From assembly GCA_035326425.1 (NCBI GenBank), contig DAOLFG010000007.1, forward strand, positions 1 to 64,000: 64,000 nucleotides of DNA. The letters are read 5' to 3'. The translations under genes were made by a program, and so were the position numbers. The notes under the pieces were generated by a model. The model had not been told where the DNA came from and ran no database searches. It worked only from the letters and a program-made list of their open reading frames with translations. Numbering within the stretch: position 1 is the first letter of the stretch; each line of letters begins with the position of its first letter. Positions 52,771 through 60,578 of the stretch are shown here, piece after piece. The DNA is from CALKJU01 sp035326425. GTDB taxonomy: Bacteria; Pseudomonadota; Alphaproteobacteria; Geminicoccales; Geminicoccaceae.

Positions 52771-53957
52771 CGCGAGGCGCGCGCCAGGCCGTAGATCTCG
52801 GCGACCAGCGCCTTGAAGCCGTCCCAGCTCAGATGCCGGTCGGCATAGCCGGCGGCGGCCGCTGCCAGCCGTGCGCACTCGTCCGGCTGGCGCAGCAGGC
52901 GGGTCAGGGCGGCGGCGAGGCCGGCGGCGTCGGGCTCGGCGAGGCAGGCGATCCGCTCGTCGAGCACGCAGGTATGGGCCTTGATGCGGGTGGCGACGAT
53001 GGGCCTGCCCATGGCCAAGTAGTCGAAGAGCTTCAGCGGAAAATTGTCCCCGTAGCTGCGCGGCGAGACCAGGATGCCGGCGAGCCCCAGATAGAGCGGC
53101 ACCCGCTGGCGCGGCTGGCGCTCCAGCAGATGGACACGGTCGGCGACCGCAGGGGACACGAGTGCCGCCGCCGCCGCGAGCTCGCCGTCATCGGCGGCAC
53201 CGACGCACACCAGGTGCGCCCCGGGCATCGCCGCCAGCGCCTCGTTCGCCGCCCGCACCAGCAGGTCGACGCCCTGGTAGGAGGCGAAGTTGCCGCCATA
53301 GACGACCACCGGCGCTCCCTCGGGGATGCCCAGCTGGCGCCGCAGCGCCGCCACCGCCTCCGGCGGCGCCGGGTCGAGCTCGGCCGGGAAGCGCCACTCG
53401 CGCACCGTGGCGGCGGGTGCCGCGGCGCGGGCATGCTCGCCGAGACCGGCGCTGCAGATCACGCAGCCGGCCTTGCGCAGCAGCCAGCGCTCGGCCGCCT
53501 CGAGCGACCGGCGCAGCGGCGGGGCGCCCAGCAGGCCCTTCCGCGCCAGCTGCTCGGGGATCGAGGAGGCCATGTCGTAGACGATCGGCGGGCCGCCGCG
53601 GCCGCGCAGCAGGGCGGCGAGGAAGCCCGTCTCCTCGACGGCGTGGACGACATCGTAGCGCTCGCGCCGCAGCCGCCGGACGAGGTCGCCGGCCATCAGC
53701 AGGTCGAGCAGCACCTTCTGCGGCGAGAAGCCGACCGCGACATGGCGGAAGCCCAGCGGATTGCCCACCCGCTCGACGCGCACGTTCGGGATGTCGACCG
53801 GCTCGCCGATCGGGAAGGTCAGCACGTCGACCGACCAGCCGAGCTCGCTCAGGGCACGCAGGACCTGCCGCACCGCGATCGGCGTGCCGCGGTCGGTATA
53901 GAAGGGCTGCGGCTCCAGCAGCAGGGCGCGCGGCGCCGCGCTCGTGTCGGGCGCCAC
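52767..53957 (-). CDS. Glycosyltransferase, GT4-like
   Basis: This 396-residue GT-B-fold enzyme has the acceptor-domain start EPQPFYTDRGTPIAVRQVL. The donor-domain blocks are VVVYGGNFASYQGVDLLVRA and PLKLFDYLAMGRPIVATRI. N-terminal TDRGTPIAV is typical of GT4-family enzymes that begin with a glycine-rich acceptor loop. It is the second gene of the operon, 38 bases after the GT2 gene. Confidence 0.87.
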   Translation of the reverse strand: MAPDTSAAPRALLLEPQPFYTDRGTPIAVRQVLRALSELGWSVDVLTFPIGEPVDIPNVRVERVGNPLGFRHVAVGFSPQKVLLDLLMAGDLVRRLRRERYDVVHAVEETGFLAALLRGRGGPPIVYDMASSIPEQLARKGLLGAPPLRRSLEAAERWLLRKAGCVICSAGLGEHARAAAPAATVREWRFPAELDPAPPEAVAALRRQLGIPEGAPVVVYGGNFASYQGVDLLVRAANEALAAMPGAHLVCVGAADDGELAAAAALVSPAVADRVHLLERQPRQRVPLYLGLAGILVSPRSYGDNFPLKLFDYLAMGRPIVATRIKAHTCVLDERIACLAEPDAAGLAAALTRLLRQPDECARLAAAAAGYADRHLSWDGFKALVAEIYGLARASR

Positions 53958-53995
53958 CTAGGAGGGCCGCAACGGAAGTTTCGACGGGAGCGCGC

Positions 53996-55051
53996 TCACA
54001 GCAACTGCGCCGCGCCCTTCCAGTAGGTCGAGGCGATCGAATCCAGCGCCTTCTTGCCCCACCGCTCCAGCCTCGACTGGGCGAGCTCGGTGCGGAAGGG
54101 AATGGCGCCGCCGGTGAACAGCTCGCGGTCGGGACGGCGGCGCGCCCGCTGGAACTCGCGGCGCTTGCCCATGATCGAGCCGAAATTGACGATCACCCAG
54201 CCGGCCGCCCGGCCCCACTCCATCAGCCAGCCCTTGCGCAGCACGATGACGAACTGGCTCAGCTCGTAGAGCAGCAGCATCGGGCTCAGCACGATCAGCG
54301 AGCGCAGCGAGTAGGTCTTGAGCAGGAAGATCCAGCGGTTGCGGATCAGGCAGAACACCCGCACCGGCGCATAGACGCCGTTGCGGCGGATCGACATGCC
54401 CTCGGTGCCGAGCCCGTGGAAGACCTGGGCGTCGGGCACGGCCAGCACGCTGAAGCCGCGCGCCCGCATCCGCACGCCGAAGTCGTGGTCCTCCATCTGG
54501 TAGAAGAAGTCCTCGTCGAACGGCGCCGTCTCGCCCATCCGCTTGCGGTCGAGCAGGAAGGCGCAGGTGACGCAGGAGCCGACGTCGATCGGATCGCCGC
54601 CCAGCTTGTCGACCGGCTCGTTCTGGGACAGGAGCGTCATCAGCCCGAGGAAATGGCTGCCGGCGCCGGCATACTGCACGGTGTCGCGGCGCCCGGCATA
54701 GATCACCACCGGCATGGCGATGACGGCGTCGGCATCCTCGTCGAGCGCCTGGCCGAGCCGCTCGGCGCAGCCGGGCGTCAGCGTCACGTCGTTGTCGATG
54801 AACAGCACGCGGTCGGTGGTCGCCGCCTGGATGCCGGCATTGCGCGCGGTACCGGGCCCGCCATTGTCGCCGCGCGCCACCACGCGCACCTGCGGGAAGT
54901 CCTTGCCGGCCACCGCCAGGCTGGCGTCGGTCGAGCCGTTGTCCACCAGCACGATCTCGGCGAACTGCTCGGCCAGGTCGACGGCGGCGCGGAGCGTGGC
55001 CGGCAGGCAGCGCTCACCATTGAAGTTGATGATGCAGAGAGTGGGCTTCAT
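53996..55051 (-). CDS. Glycosyltransferase family 2
   Basis: This 351-residue GT-A-fold enzyme has the N-terminal nucleotide-binding part TLCIINFNGERCLPATL and VLVDNGSTDASL. The DXD-type motif is FIDNDVTLTPG near residue 95, and the acceptor-side block is FDEDFFYQMEDHDFGVRMR. A hydrophobic stretch near residue 265 may attach it to the membrane. It resembles rhamnosyltransferase-type enzymes. The ATG at 55051 is given. An in-frame GTG at 55060 has a better-placed GGAG. It is the first gene of the ten-gene operon. Confidence 0.88.
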   Translation of the reverse strand: MKPTLCIINFNGERCLPATLRAAVDLAEQFAEIVLVDNGSTDASLAVAGKDFPQVRVVARGDNGGPGTARNAGIQAATTDRVLFIDNDVTLTPGCAERLGQALDEDADAVIAMPVVIYAGRRDTVQYAGAGSHFLGLMTLLSQNEPVDKLGGDPIDVGSCVTCAFLLDRKRMGETAPFDEDFFYQMEDHDFGVRMRARGFSVLAVPDAQVFHGLGTEGMSIRRNGVYAPVRVFCLIRNRWIFLLKTYSLRSLIVLSPMLLLYELSQFVIVLRKGWLMEWGRAAGWVIVNFGSIMGKRREFQRARRRPDRELFTGGAIPFRTELAQSRLERWGKKALDSIASTYWKGAAQLL

Positions 55052-55060
55052 GCCCGTCAC

Positions 55061-55441
55061 GTGTTTGCTCCGCCCGGCCCGCACAAGCCGGGAGCCCGCG
55101 CCTCAGGCCGGTCCGCCCGCTCGGACCGCATACCGTTAGACGACATCGGGGCCCTCATAATCCAGCCGGCGCCGGGAGTCAGCCGCATTCGGTCCGACGA
55201 GCTGGTACGCCATACGGTTTTATGCCCCGGCAATGGGCAAGGATGCCATCGGGTTCCGACCCAACTTAACCGAAAATAGGAACGACACAATTGTTACACA
55301 ACGCCAGGGACAGCGACATCAACGGCCAACAAGCCGAGCGCAGTTTCCGCCCTGGGTATCAAGGGACGTCGACTTGGGCGCGGCCGCAGGGCCGCGCCCC
55401 TTCTTTTTTCGACGCCGCCGACGACGGTGATCGCCACCGCC
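55061..55441. other. 381-base intergenic region with an unassigned plus-strand transcript
   Basis: This gap separates the ubiH-like gene from the glycan operon, both on the minus strand, and should hold the operon's promoter. TTGTGT-N16-TAAGTT on the minus strand is only a weak candidate. The part at 55200-55330 is AT-richer than its surroundings. On the plus strand it ends in a good intrinsic terminator although no plus-strand gene precedes it. Short open frames here lack family features and read through the terminator stem, so I do not call them genes. Confidence 0.5.
55376..55409 (+). terminator. Intrinsic terminator without an upstream gene
   Basis: GGGCGCGGCC and GGCCGCGCCC pair perfectly (ten pairs) around the loop GCAG at 55386-55389, and CTTCTTTTTT follows on the plus strand. 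On the minus strand no T-run follows the stem. A small RNA transcribed from 55.1-55.4 kb is a reasonable reading. Confidence 0.75.
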
Positions 55442-56611
55442 TCAGCCGGCGCGCATACCCTGCCGCACCGCCAGCGCCTTGAGCGGCGGGATGGAATCGA
55501 GCGCGCGCAGCATGGCGCCGCGCAACGCCTTCGCCGGTGCCACGTCGTTGGAGAACAGCCGGTTCAGCCCGTCGGTCAGCCGCAGCCGGCGCTCGTTGTC
55601 CCACCAGCGCGCCCGCTCGTAGGCCAGCAGGAGGCCGGGATCGCCGAGGTCGCGGCCGCGCGCCCGCGCCCCGGCCAGCAGGTCGAACAGCACGCCGATG
55701 TCGGCCACGCCCATGTTGAAGCCCTGGGCGTGGATCGGATGCACGCCGTGGGCGGCGTCGCCGACCAGGGCGACACGCGGTGCGACGTAGCGGCGGGCAT
55801 GCTGGGCGCCCAGCGGCCAGACGGCGACCGGGCTCGCCAGCGCCAGCTCGCCCAGCACGCCGCCGATCCCGGCGTCGAGGGCGGAGAGGAGATCGCGCGG
55901 CGGCAGGCCGGCGAGCCGCCGGGCCTCGGCCTCGGGCTCGACCCAGGTGACGCCGCAGCGGCGGCCGGTCAGCGGCAGCAGGGCCAGCGGCCCCGACGGC
56001 CGCAGCCGCTCGCGCACCGCCTCGCCGTGCGGCCGGTCGTGCGCCACCACCAGGGCGATGGCGGCCTGGCCGTAGCCGAGGCGGTCGACCGGGATGCGCA
56101 GGAGCTGGCGCAGCCGCGACGCCCGCCCGTCGGCGCCGATCGCCAGCGGGGCCTCCAGCGTCCGGCCGTCGTCGAGCAGGATCGAGACGGCATCGGTGCC
56201 GCGGCGCAGGCCCGCCACCCGCCCGGTCACCCAGGCATCCGCGCCGGCGACGGCCAGGAAGTCCGCCGCCAGCGCGCGGCGCAGCGGCCGGTTCTCCACA
56301 CCCCAGGCGAAGGTCGCCACGCCCAGCTCCGCCGGGCTGTAGAGCACCGACGAGCCGCTGCCGGCATCGCGGACCTCGACGCGCGTCACGGGCTGGGCGA
56401 TCGGCGCCAGCGCCCGCCACAGGCCCATGCGCTCGGCCACGCCGCGGCTGCCGCCCAGCAGCGCCAGCGTGCGGCCGTCCGATGCGTCGTCGACGGCGTC
56501 CGGGCTGTCCGGGTCGACGACCCGCACCGCGAGGCCGGCGCGCGCCAAGCCGCCGCCGAGCCACAGCCCGGCGTGGCCGGCACCCACGATCACGACGTCG
56601 ACGTCACCCAT
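55442..56611 (-). CDS. UbiH/UbiF-family FAD-dependent hydroxylase
   Basis: This 389-residue flavoprotein monooxygenase is of the ubiquinone-biosynthesis (UbiH/COQ6) group. It has the FAD motif VIVGAGHAGLWLGGGLA at the N-terminus, IGADGRASRLRQ near 165, and VALVGDAAHGVHPIHAQGFN near 285. Which ring position it hydroxylates cannot be told. It lies 45 bases after rpoH2 on the same strand. Confidence 0.87.
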   Translation of the reverse strand: MGDVDVVIVGAGHAGLWLGGGLARAGLAVRVVDPDSPDAVDDASDGRTLALLGGSRGVAERMGLWRALAPIAQPVTRVEVRDAGSGSSVLYSPAELGVATFAWGVENRPLRRALAADFLAVAGADAWVTGRVAGLRRGTDAVSILLDDGRTLEAPLAIGADGRASRLRQLLRIPVDRLGYGQAAIALVVAHDRPHGEAVRERLRPSGPLALLPLTGRRCGVTWVEPEAEARRLAGLPPRDLLSALDAGIGGVLGELALASPVAVWPLGAQHARRYVAPRVALVGDAAHGVHPIHAQGFNMGVADIGVLFDLLAGARARGRDLGDPGLLLAYERARWWDNERRLRLTDGLNRLFSNDVAPAKALRGAMLRALDSIPPLKALAVRQGMRAG

Positions 56612-56656
56612 GACGGCGAGGAGTGCCCCAGCCGCCGCGCGCCGTCCAGCGGCGGC

Positions 56657-57553
56657 TCAGGCCGGGACGGCGGTCAGCAGGATGGCCTCGGCCGGATCGC
56701 TGACGCGCTTGAGGATCGCCGCCTTCAGCTTCATCAGCGCCCGGTGCTCGATCTGGCGCACCCGCTCCTTGCTGATGCCTAGCCGCACGCCCAGCTCCTC
56801 GAGCGTCTTGCCCTCCTCGACCAGCCGGCGCTCGTGGATGATGGTGCGCTCGCGGTCGCTGAGCTCGGCCAGCGACTGGGCGAGCCAGCGCGAGCGCGCC
56901 CTGGCGTCGTGGGTCTCGGAGGTCACCTGCTCGGGATCGGGCCGCTCGTCGGCCAGGAAGTCCTGCCAGGCGTCCTCGCCGGACGGGCTGATGGTGGCGT
57001 TGAGCGACTGGTCGCCGCCCAGCATCCGCATCTCCATGTCCTCGACCTCGTGGATGCCGACGTCGAGCTCCTCGGCGATCCAGGCGCGGCCGGCATCGGT
57101 CATCATGCCGCCGCGGCCGTCGTCGATGCGGGCGCGCAGCCGCCGCAGGTTGAAGAACAGCGACTTCTGCGCCGCCGTGGTGCCGGTGCGCACCACCGAC
57201 CAGTTGCGCAGGATGAAGTCCTGCATGGCCGAGCGGATCCACCAGGCGGCGTAGGTCGAGAAGCGCACGTCGCGCTCGGGCTCGAAGCGCGCCGCCGCCT
57301 GCATCAGGCCGACCACGCCCTCCTGCACCAGGTCGCTCATCGGCAGGCCGTAGTTCTTGAACCGGGCCGCCGTCGAGACGACCAGCCGCATGTAGGCCTG
57401 GGTCAGCTCGTGCAGCGCCGCCACGTCGTCGTCGGTGCGCCAGCGCCTGGCGAGCTCCAGCTCGTGCTCCCGCGTCAGCAGTGGAACGCTCATGGATTCG
57501 CGGATGATCTGCCGGCTGGCCTTCTGGGAGCTGGCGGTATCATAGATGGCCAT
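56657..57553 (-). CDS. rpoH: RNA polymerase sigma-32 factor, RpoH2-like
   Basis: This 298-residue heat-shock-type sigma factor has region 2 with DLVQEGVVGLMQAAARFEPE and FSTYAAWWIRSAMQDFILRN. The RpoH box QKSLFFNLRRLR lies near residue 130, and the region 4 helix-turn-helix is TLEELGVRLGISKERVRQIEHRA. An EcfG-type promoter lies just ahead, which fits the RpoH2 branch of alphaproteobacteria that is induced by the general stress or oxidative stress response. GGAGGGG precedes the ATG at 57553. Confidence 0.93.
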   Translation of the reverse strand: MAIYDTASSQKASRQIIRESMSVPLLTREHELELARRWRTDDDVAALHELTQAYMRLVVSTAARFKNYGLPMSDLVQEGVVGLMQAAARFEPERDVRFSTYAAWWIRSAMQDFILRNWSVVRTGTTAAQKSLFFNLRRLRARIDDGRGGMMTDAGRAWIAEELDVGIHEVEDMEMRMLGGDQSLNATISPSGEDAWQDFLADERPDPEQVTSETHDARARSRWLAQSLAELSDRERTIIHERRLVEEGKTLEELGVRLGISKERVRQIEHRALMKLKAAILKRVSDPAEAILLTAVPA

Positions 57554-57582
57554 GGGTCCCCTCCGCTTCCTGCGCGCACGCT

Positions 57583-57610
57583 GGAACGTCGCGATCGTCG
57601 CAACTGTTCC
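57583..57610 (-). promoter_or_regulatory. EcfG-type promoter of rpoH2
   Basis: On the minus strand GGAAC (57606-57610) and CGTT (57585-57588) are separated by 17 bases, which fits the alphaproteobacterial general-stress consensus GGAAC-N16/17-CGTT. Transcription would start near 57578, 25 bases before the rpoH ATG. The element is also an inverted repeat: on the plus strand GGAAC-N17-TGTT reads the other way. Confidence 0.65.
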
Positions 57611-57690
57611 ACTGGCTCGTGCGAGCCGACGACAAGTGATCCGCCCAGAACCCTAGCAGTACCGTCGATGAAACGAGAGTGACGGATCTT

Positions 57691-58650
57691 TCACGAAACA
57701 CGGAGCAGCCGACGGATTGACAAAGGATCGTGCCACACCACGGCGATCTCCAGCACCCGCACCCGCGCTCTCCAGTGCTGCGGCAGACGCATGGCATCCT
57801 TGGCGGTGGTGACGAGCGCCAGGCCCTGGCGGCGGGCCGCCGCATCGAGGCGGGCCAGCTCGCGCTCGCGGAAGGCATGGTGGTCGGCGAAGGCGACGAG
57901 CCGCACCACCTCGGCACCCAGCCGCTCCAGCGAGCGGCGGAAACGCCCGGGCCCGGCGATGCCGGCGAAGGCCAGCAGGCGGCTGCCCTCGAGGCCCCGC
58001 ACATCGCCCCGCGGCTCGATCGAGGCGCGCAGCACGGGCGTGCCGCCGCAGCGGCGCGCCATGCCGGCCTCGTCCTCGCCCAGCAGCACCACGGCATCGA
58101 CCTTGGCCAGCGCGTCGTGCCAGGATTCGCGCAGCGGCCCGGCCGGCAGCGTCCGGCCGTTGCCGATGCCGTCGCGGCCGTCCACCACCAGGAGCGTCAG
58201 CGCCGGCGCCAGCCCCGGATGCTGCAGCGCGTCGTCGAGCACGATGCAATCGGCGCCGGCGGCGAGGGCGGCGCGGGCGCCCGCCGCACGCCGCCTCGCC
58301 ACCCAGGCCGGGCCGTCGGCGGCGTGCAGCAGCGCCTCGTCGCCGACCATCGCCGCATCGTGGCGCGCGGCGTCGACCCGCACCGGCCCCCCGAGCCTGC
58401 CGCCATAGCCGCGCAGCACGACATGCGGGCAGCACCCGGCCTCGCGCAGCAGCCCGGCGACGGCGCGCGCCACCGGGGTCTTGCCGCTGCCGCCGACGGT
58501 GACCCCGCCGACGCCCACCACCGGCACCGCCAGCCGCTCGGGCACGATGGCGGCGGCGCGATGGCGGGCGGCCAGCGCGTAGAGCGACGCCAGCGGCTGC
58601 AGCAGCCGGGCCGCCGGCCCGTCCCGGCGCCAGAAGCCCGGCTCACGCAT
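57691..58650 (-). CDS. lpxK: Tetraacyldisaccharide 4'-kinase
   Basis: This 319-residue inner-membrane-associated kinase phosphorylates the lipid A precursor at the 4' position. The P-loop is GGVTVGGSGKTPV near residue 48. GDEALLHA and VLDDALQHPGL are characteristic LpxK blocks. The ATG at 58650 overlaps the kdtA stop by eight bases, and the protein opens with REPGFWRRDG, a typical LpxK start. Confidence 0.93.
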   Translation of the reverse strand: MREPGFWRRDGPAARLLQPLASLYALAARHRAAAIVPERLAVPVVGVGGVTVGGSGKTPVARAVAGLLREAGCCPHVVLRGYGGRLGGPVRVDAARHDAAMVGDEALLHAADGPAWVARRRAAGARAALAAGADCIVLDDALQHPGLAPALTLLVVDGRDGIGNGRTLPAGPLRESWHDALAKVDAVVLLGEDEAGMARRCGGTPVLRASIEPRGDVRGLEGSRLLAFAGIAGPGRFRRSLERLGAEVVRLVAFADHHAFRERELARLDAAARRQGLALVTTAKDAMRLPQHWRARVRVLEIAVVWHDPLSIRRLLRVS

Positions 58651-59920
58651 GGTCCAGCCACGGCGACAGCCGGCGCATGACGGTGTCCAGCACGCCGCGG
58701 CCCTCGTCCGCCACCGCCTGCGCCCGCGCCGCCATGTCGCCGCGGCGGCCGGGATCGGCCAGCAGCCCCGCCACCGCTCCGGCCAGCGCGCCGCCGTCCG
58801 CCACCTGGACGGCCCCGCCGGCCGCCAGCAGCGGCAGCGCCAGCTCGGCGACATGGTGATGGTGCGGACCGATCAGCACCGGCCGGCCGAGCATGGCGGG
58901 CTCGATCGGGTTGTGGCCGCCGCGCGGCACGAGGCTGGCGCCGACGAAGGCCAGCTCGCCCAGCCGGTACCACAGCCCCAGCTCGCCCAGCGTGTCGCCC
59001 ATGAAGACCGCCGTCGCCCGGTCCGGCTGCCGCTGTGCCGAGCGCCGCGCCACCGCGAGGCCGCACTCGGCGAAGGCCCGGGCCGCGGCCTCGGCGCGGT
59101 CGGGATGGCGCGGCGCCACGATGGTCAGGAGGTCGGGAAAGGCCGCCGCCGCCCGCCGGTGCGCCTCGGCGATCGCCGGCTCCTCGCCCGGATGGGTGCT
59201 GGCCGCCACCCACACCCGGCGACCCGCCACCGCCGCGCGCAGGCGCCGAAGCTCGCCGGCGTCGCAGGGCAGCGGCAGGGCGCTGCGCTTCAGGTTGCCG
59301 ACGGTCTCGACCCGGGGTGCTCCCAGCGCCCGGTACCGGCCGGCATCGGCCTCGCCCTGCGCCAGCACCAGTGCCAGCCGGCCGAACACCGCCCCGGCGG
59401 TCCCCGGCACCCGCGCCCAGCGCCGGGCCGATTCCGCCGAGATCCGGCCGTTGACCACCAGCGCCGGCACGCCGCGCTCCGCCAGCGCCGCTAGCCGGCA
59501 GGGCCAGATCTCGGATTCCACCAGCAGCGCCGCCGATGGCCGCCAATGGCCGAGGAACCGCTCCAGCGCCTGCGGCAGGTCGAGCGGCGCCAGCTGCACG
59601 GCGGCCTCGCCGGCGAGCCGCTCCCGTGCCAGCCGGTTGGCGGTCAGCGTGGCGGTGGTGGCGAGCACGGCCCGGCCACGGCCGCGGATCGCCGCCACCA
59701 GCGGCAGCATGGCGCGGGTCTCGCCCAGGCTCGCCGCGTGCAGCCAGACCGGCCGGGCCTCGGGCGGCGGCAGGCTCGCATGGCCCAGGCGCTCGCCGAT
59801 GCGCCCGGCATCCTCGAGGCCCAGGCGAACGCGGCGGCGCAGCCATGGGCCGGCCAGCGGCAGCGCCAGCCGTGCCGCCAGCCCGTAGGCGCGGAGCGGC
59901 AGGGGCTCAGCGCCCGGCAT
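58643..59920 (-). CDS. kdtA: 3-deoxy-D-manno-octulosonic acid transferase
   Basis: This 425-residue GT30 enzyme attaches Kdo to lipid A. The N-terminus has a hydrophobic anchor and VWLHAASLGETRAMLPL near residue 52, where the glutamate is catalytic. VWVAASTHPGEE, MGDTLGELGLWYRLGELAFVG and GGHNPIEPAMLGRPVLIGPH are highly conserved C-terminal blocks. It overlaps the acyltransferase gene by 14 bases and lpxK by eight. Confidence 0.95.
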   Translation of the reverse strand: MPGAEPLPLRAYGLAARLALPLAGPWLRRRVRLGLEDAGRIGERLGHASLPPPEARPVWLHAASLGETRAMLPLVAAIRGRGRAVLATTATLTANRLARERLAGEAAVQLAPLDLPQALERFLGHWRPSAALLVESEIWPCRLAALAERGVPALVVNGRISAESARRWARVPGTAGAVFGRLALVLAQGEADAGRYRALGAPRVETVGNLKRSALPLPCDAGELRRLRAAVAGRRVWVAASTHPGEEPAIAEAHRRAAAAFPDLLTIVAPRHPDRAEAAARAFAECGLAVARRSAQRQPDRATAVFMGDTLGELGLWYRLGELAFVGASLVPRGGHNPIEPAMLGRPVLIGPHHHHVAELALPLLAAGGAVQVADGGALAGAVAGLLADPGRRGDMAARAQAVADEGRGVLDTVMRRLSPWLDHA

Positions 59921-60578
59921 CGTCGGCGGCGAGCGTGAGCGCGGCGAGAGCCGCTTCCAGCTCCGCCCGGCAGGGCTCGACGAGCGGGCCCGAGCGCGGC
60001 ACCCGCAGCGGCGCTCCCCAGGCCAGCACGCCGCGCGCGAACGGCAGCGGCAGCACGAAGCCGTCCCAGCTGGCGAAGGTCAGGGCCGGCCGGGCGGCGA
60101 AGGTCAGCGGCAGGATGGCCTCGCCGGTCGAGCGCGCCAGCTCGACGATGCCTGCCTGCACCCGCTGGCGCGGCCCGCGGGGTCCGTCGACGGCGATGGC
60201 GATGGTGGTTCCCTGCCGCAGCCGCCGGCGCATCGCCCAGAAGGCCTCGCGGCCGCCGCGCGCCGTCGAGCCGCGCACCGCCTCGATGCCGAGCCGGCCG
60301 ACCGTCTCGGCGATCAGGGCGCCGTCCGAATGATGCGAGATCAGGGCGCAGGCCGGCGTGGCGCGGTCGAGCCCCGCCGCATCCAGCATGGCGCGCCACA
60401 GGAACGGGGTCATGGCGAGGCGGCCGTGCCAGAAGGCGGCGAGGCAGCGCCGCTCGGCCCGCAGATGGGCCAGGGCGTCGGGATGGATGTCGATGCGCCA
60501 GCGGCCGGTGCGCGCCACCAGCCGCAGATAGGCGGCGGCCAGCGCCGACAGCGGCCGGCGCAGCCCCGGATGCTTCAG
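59907..60578 (-). CDS. DUF374 / lysophospholipid acyltransferase-like protein
   Basis: This 223-residue protein has LAAFWHGRLAMTPFLW near residue 50 (acyltransferase HxxxxD-like region) and ISHHSDGALIAETVGRLG. VRGSTARGGREA and AVDGPRGPRQRVQAGIVELA follow. All are typical of the DUF374 acyltransferases that lie beside kdtA. The family N-terminus is reached only with a CTG codon at 60578, which overlaps the mtnA stop as CTGA. No ATG, GTG or TTG is available nearby upstream, and GGAGG lies 13 bases before the CTG. A rare start codon is therefore likely. Confidence 0.82.
   Translation of the reverse strand: MKHPGLRRPLSALAAAYLRLVARTGRWRIDIHPDALAHLRAERRCLAAFWHGRLAMTPFLWRAMLDAAGLDRATPACALISHHSDGALIAETVGRLGIEAVRGSTARGGREAFWAMRRRLRQGTTIAIAVDGPRGPRQRVQAGIVELARSTGEAILPLTFAARPALTFASWDGFVLPLPFARGVLAWGAPLRVPRSGPLVEPCRAELEAALAALTLAADDAGR

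Noticed and set aside
55233..55430. Short plus-strand frames before the orphan terminator
   Set aside because: They read through the terminator stem and T-run into an arginine-rich tail and have no ribosome binding site. A non-coding RNA is the better reading.
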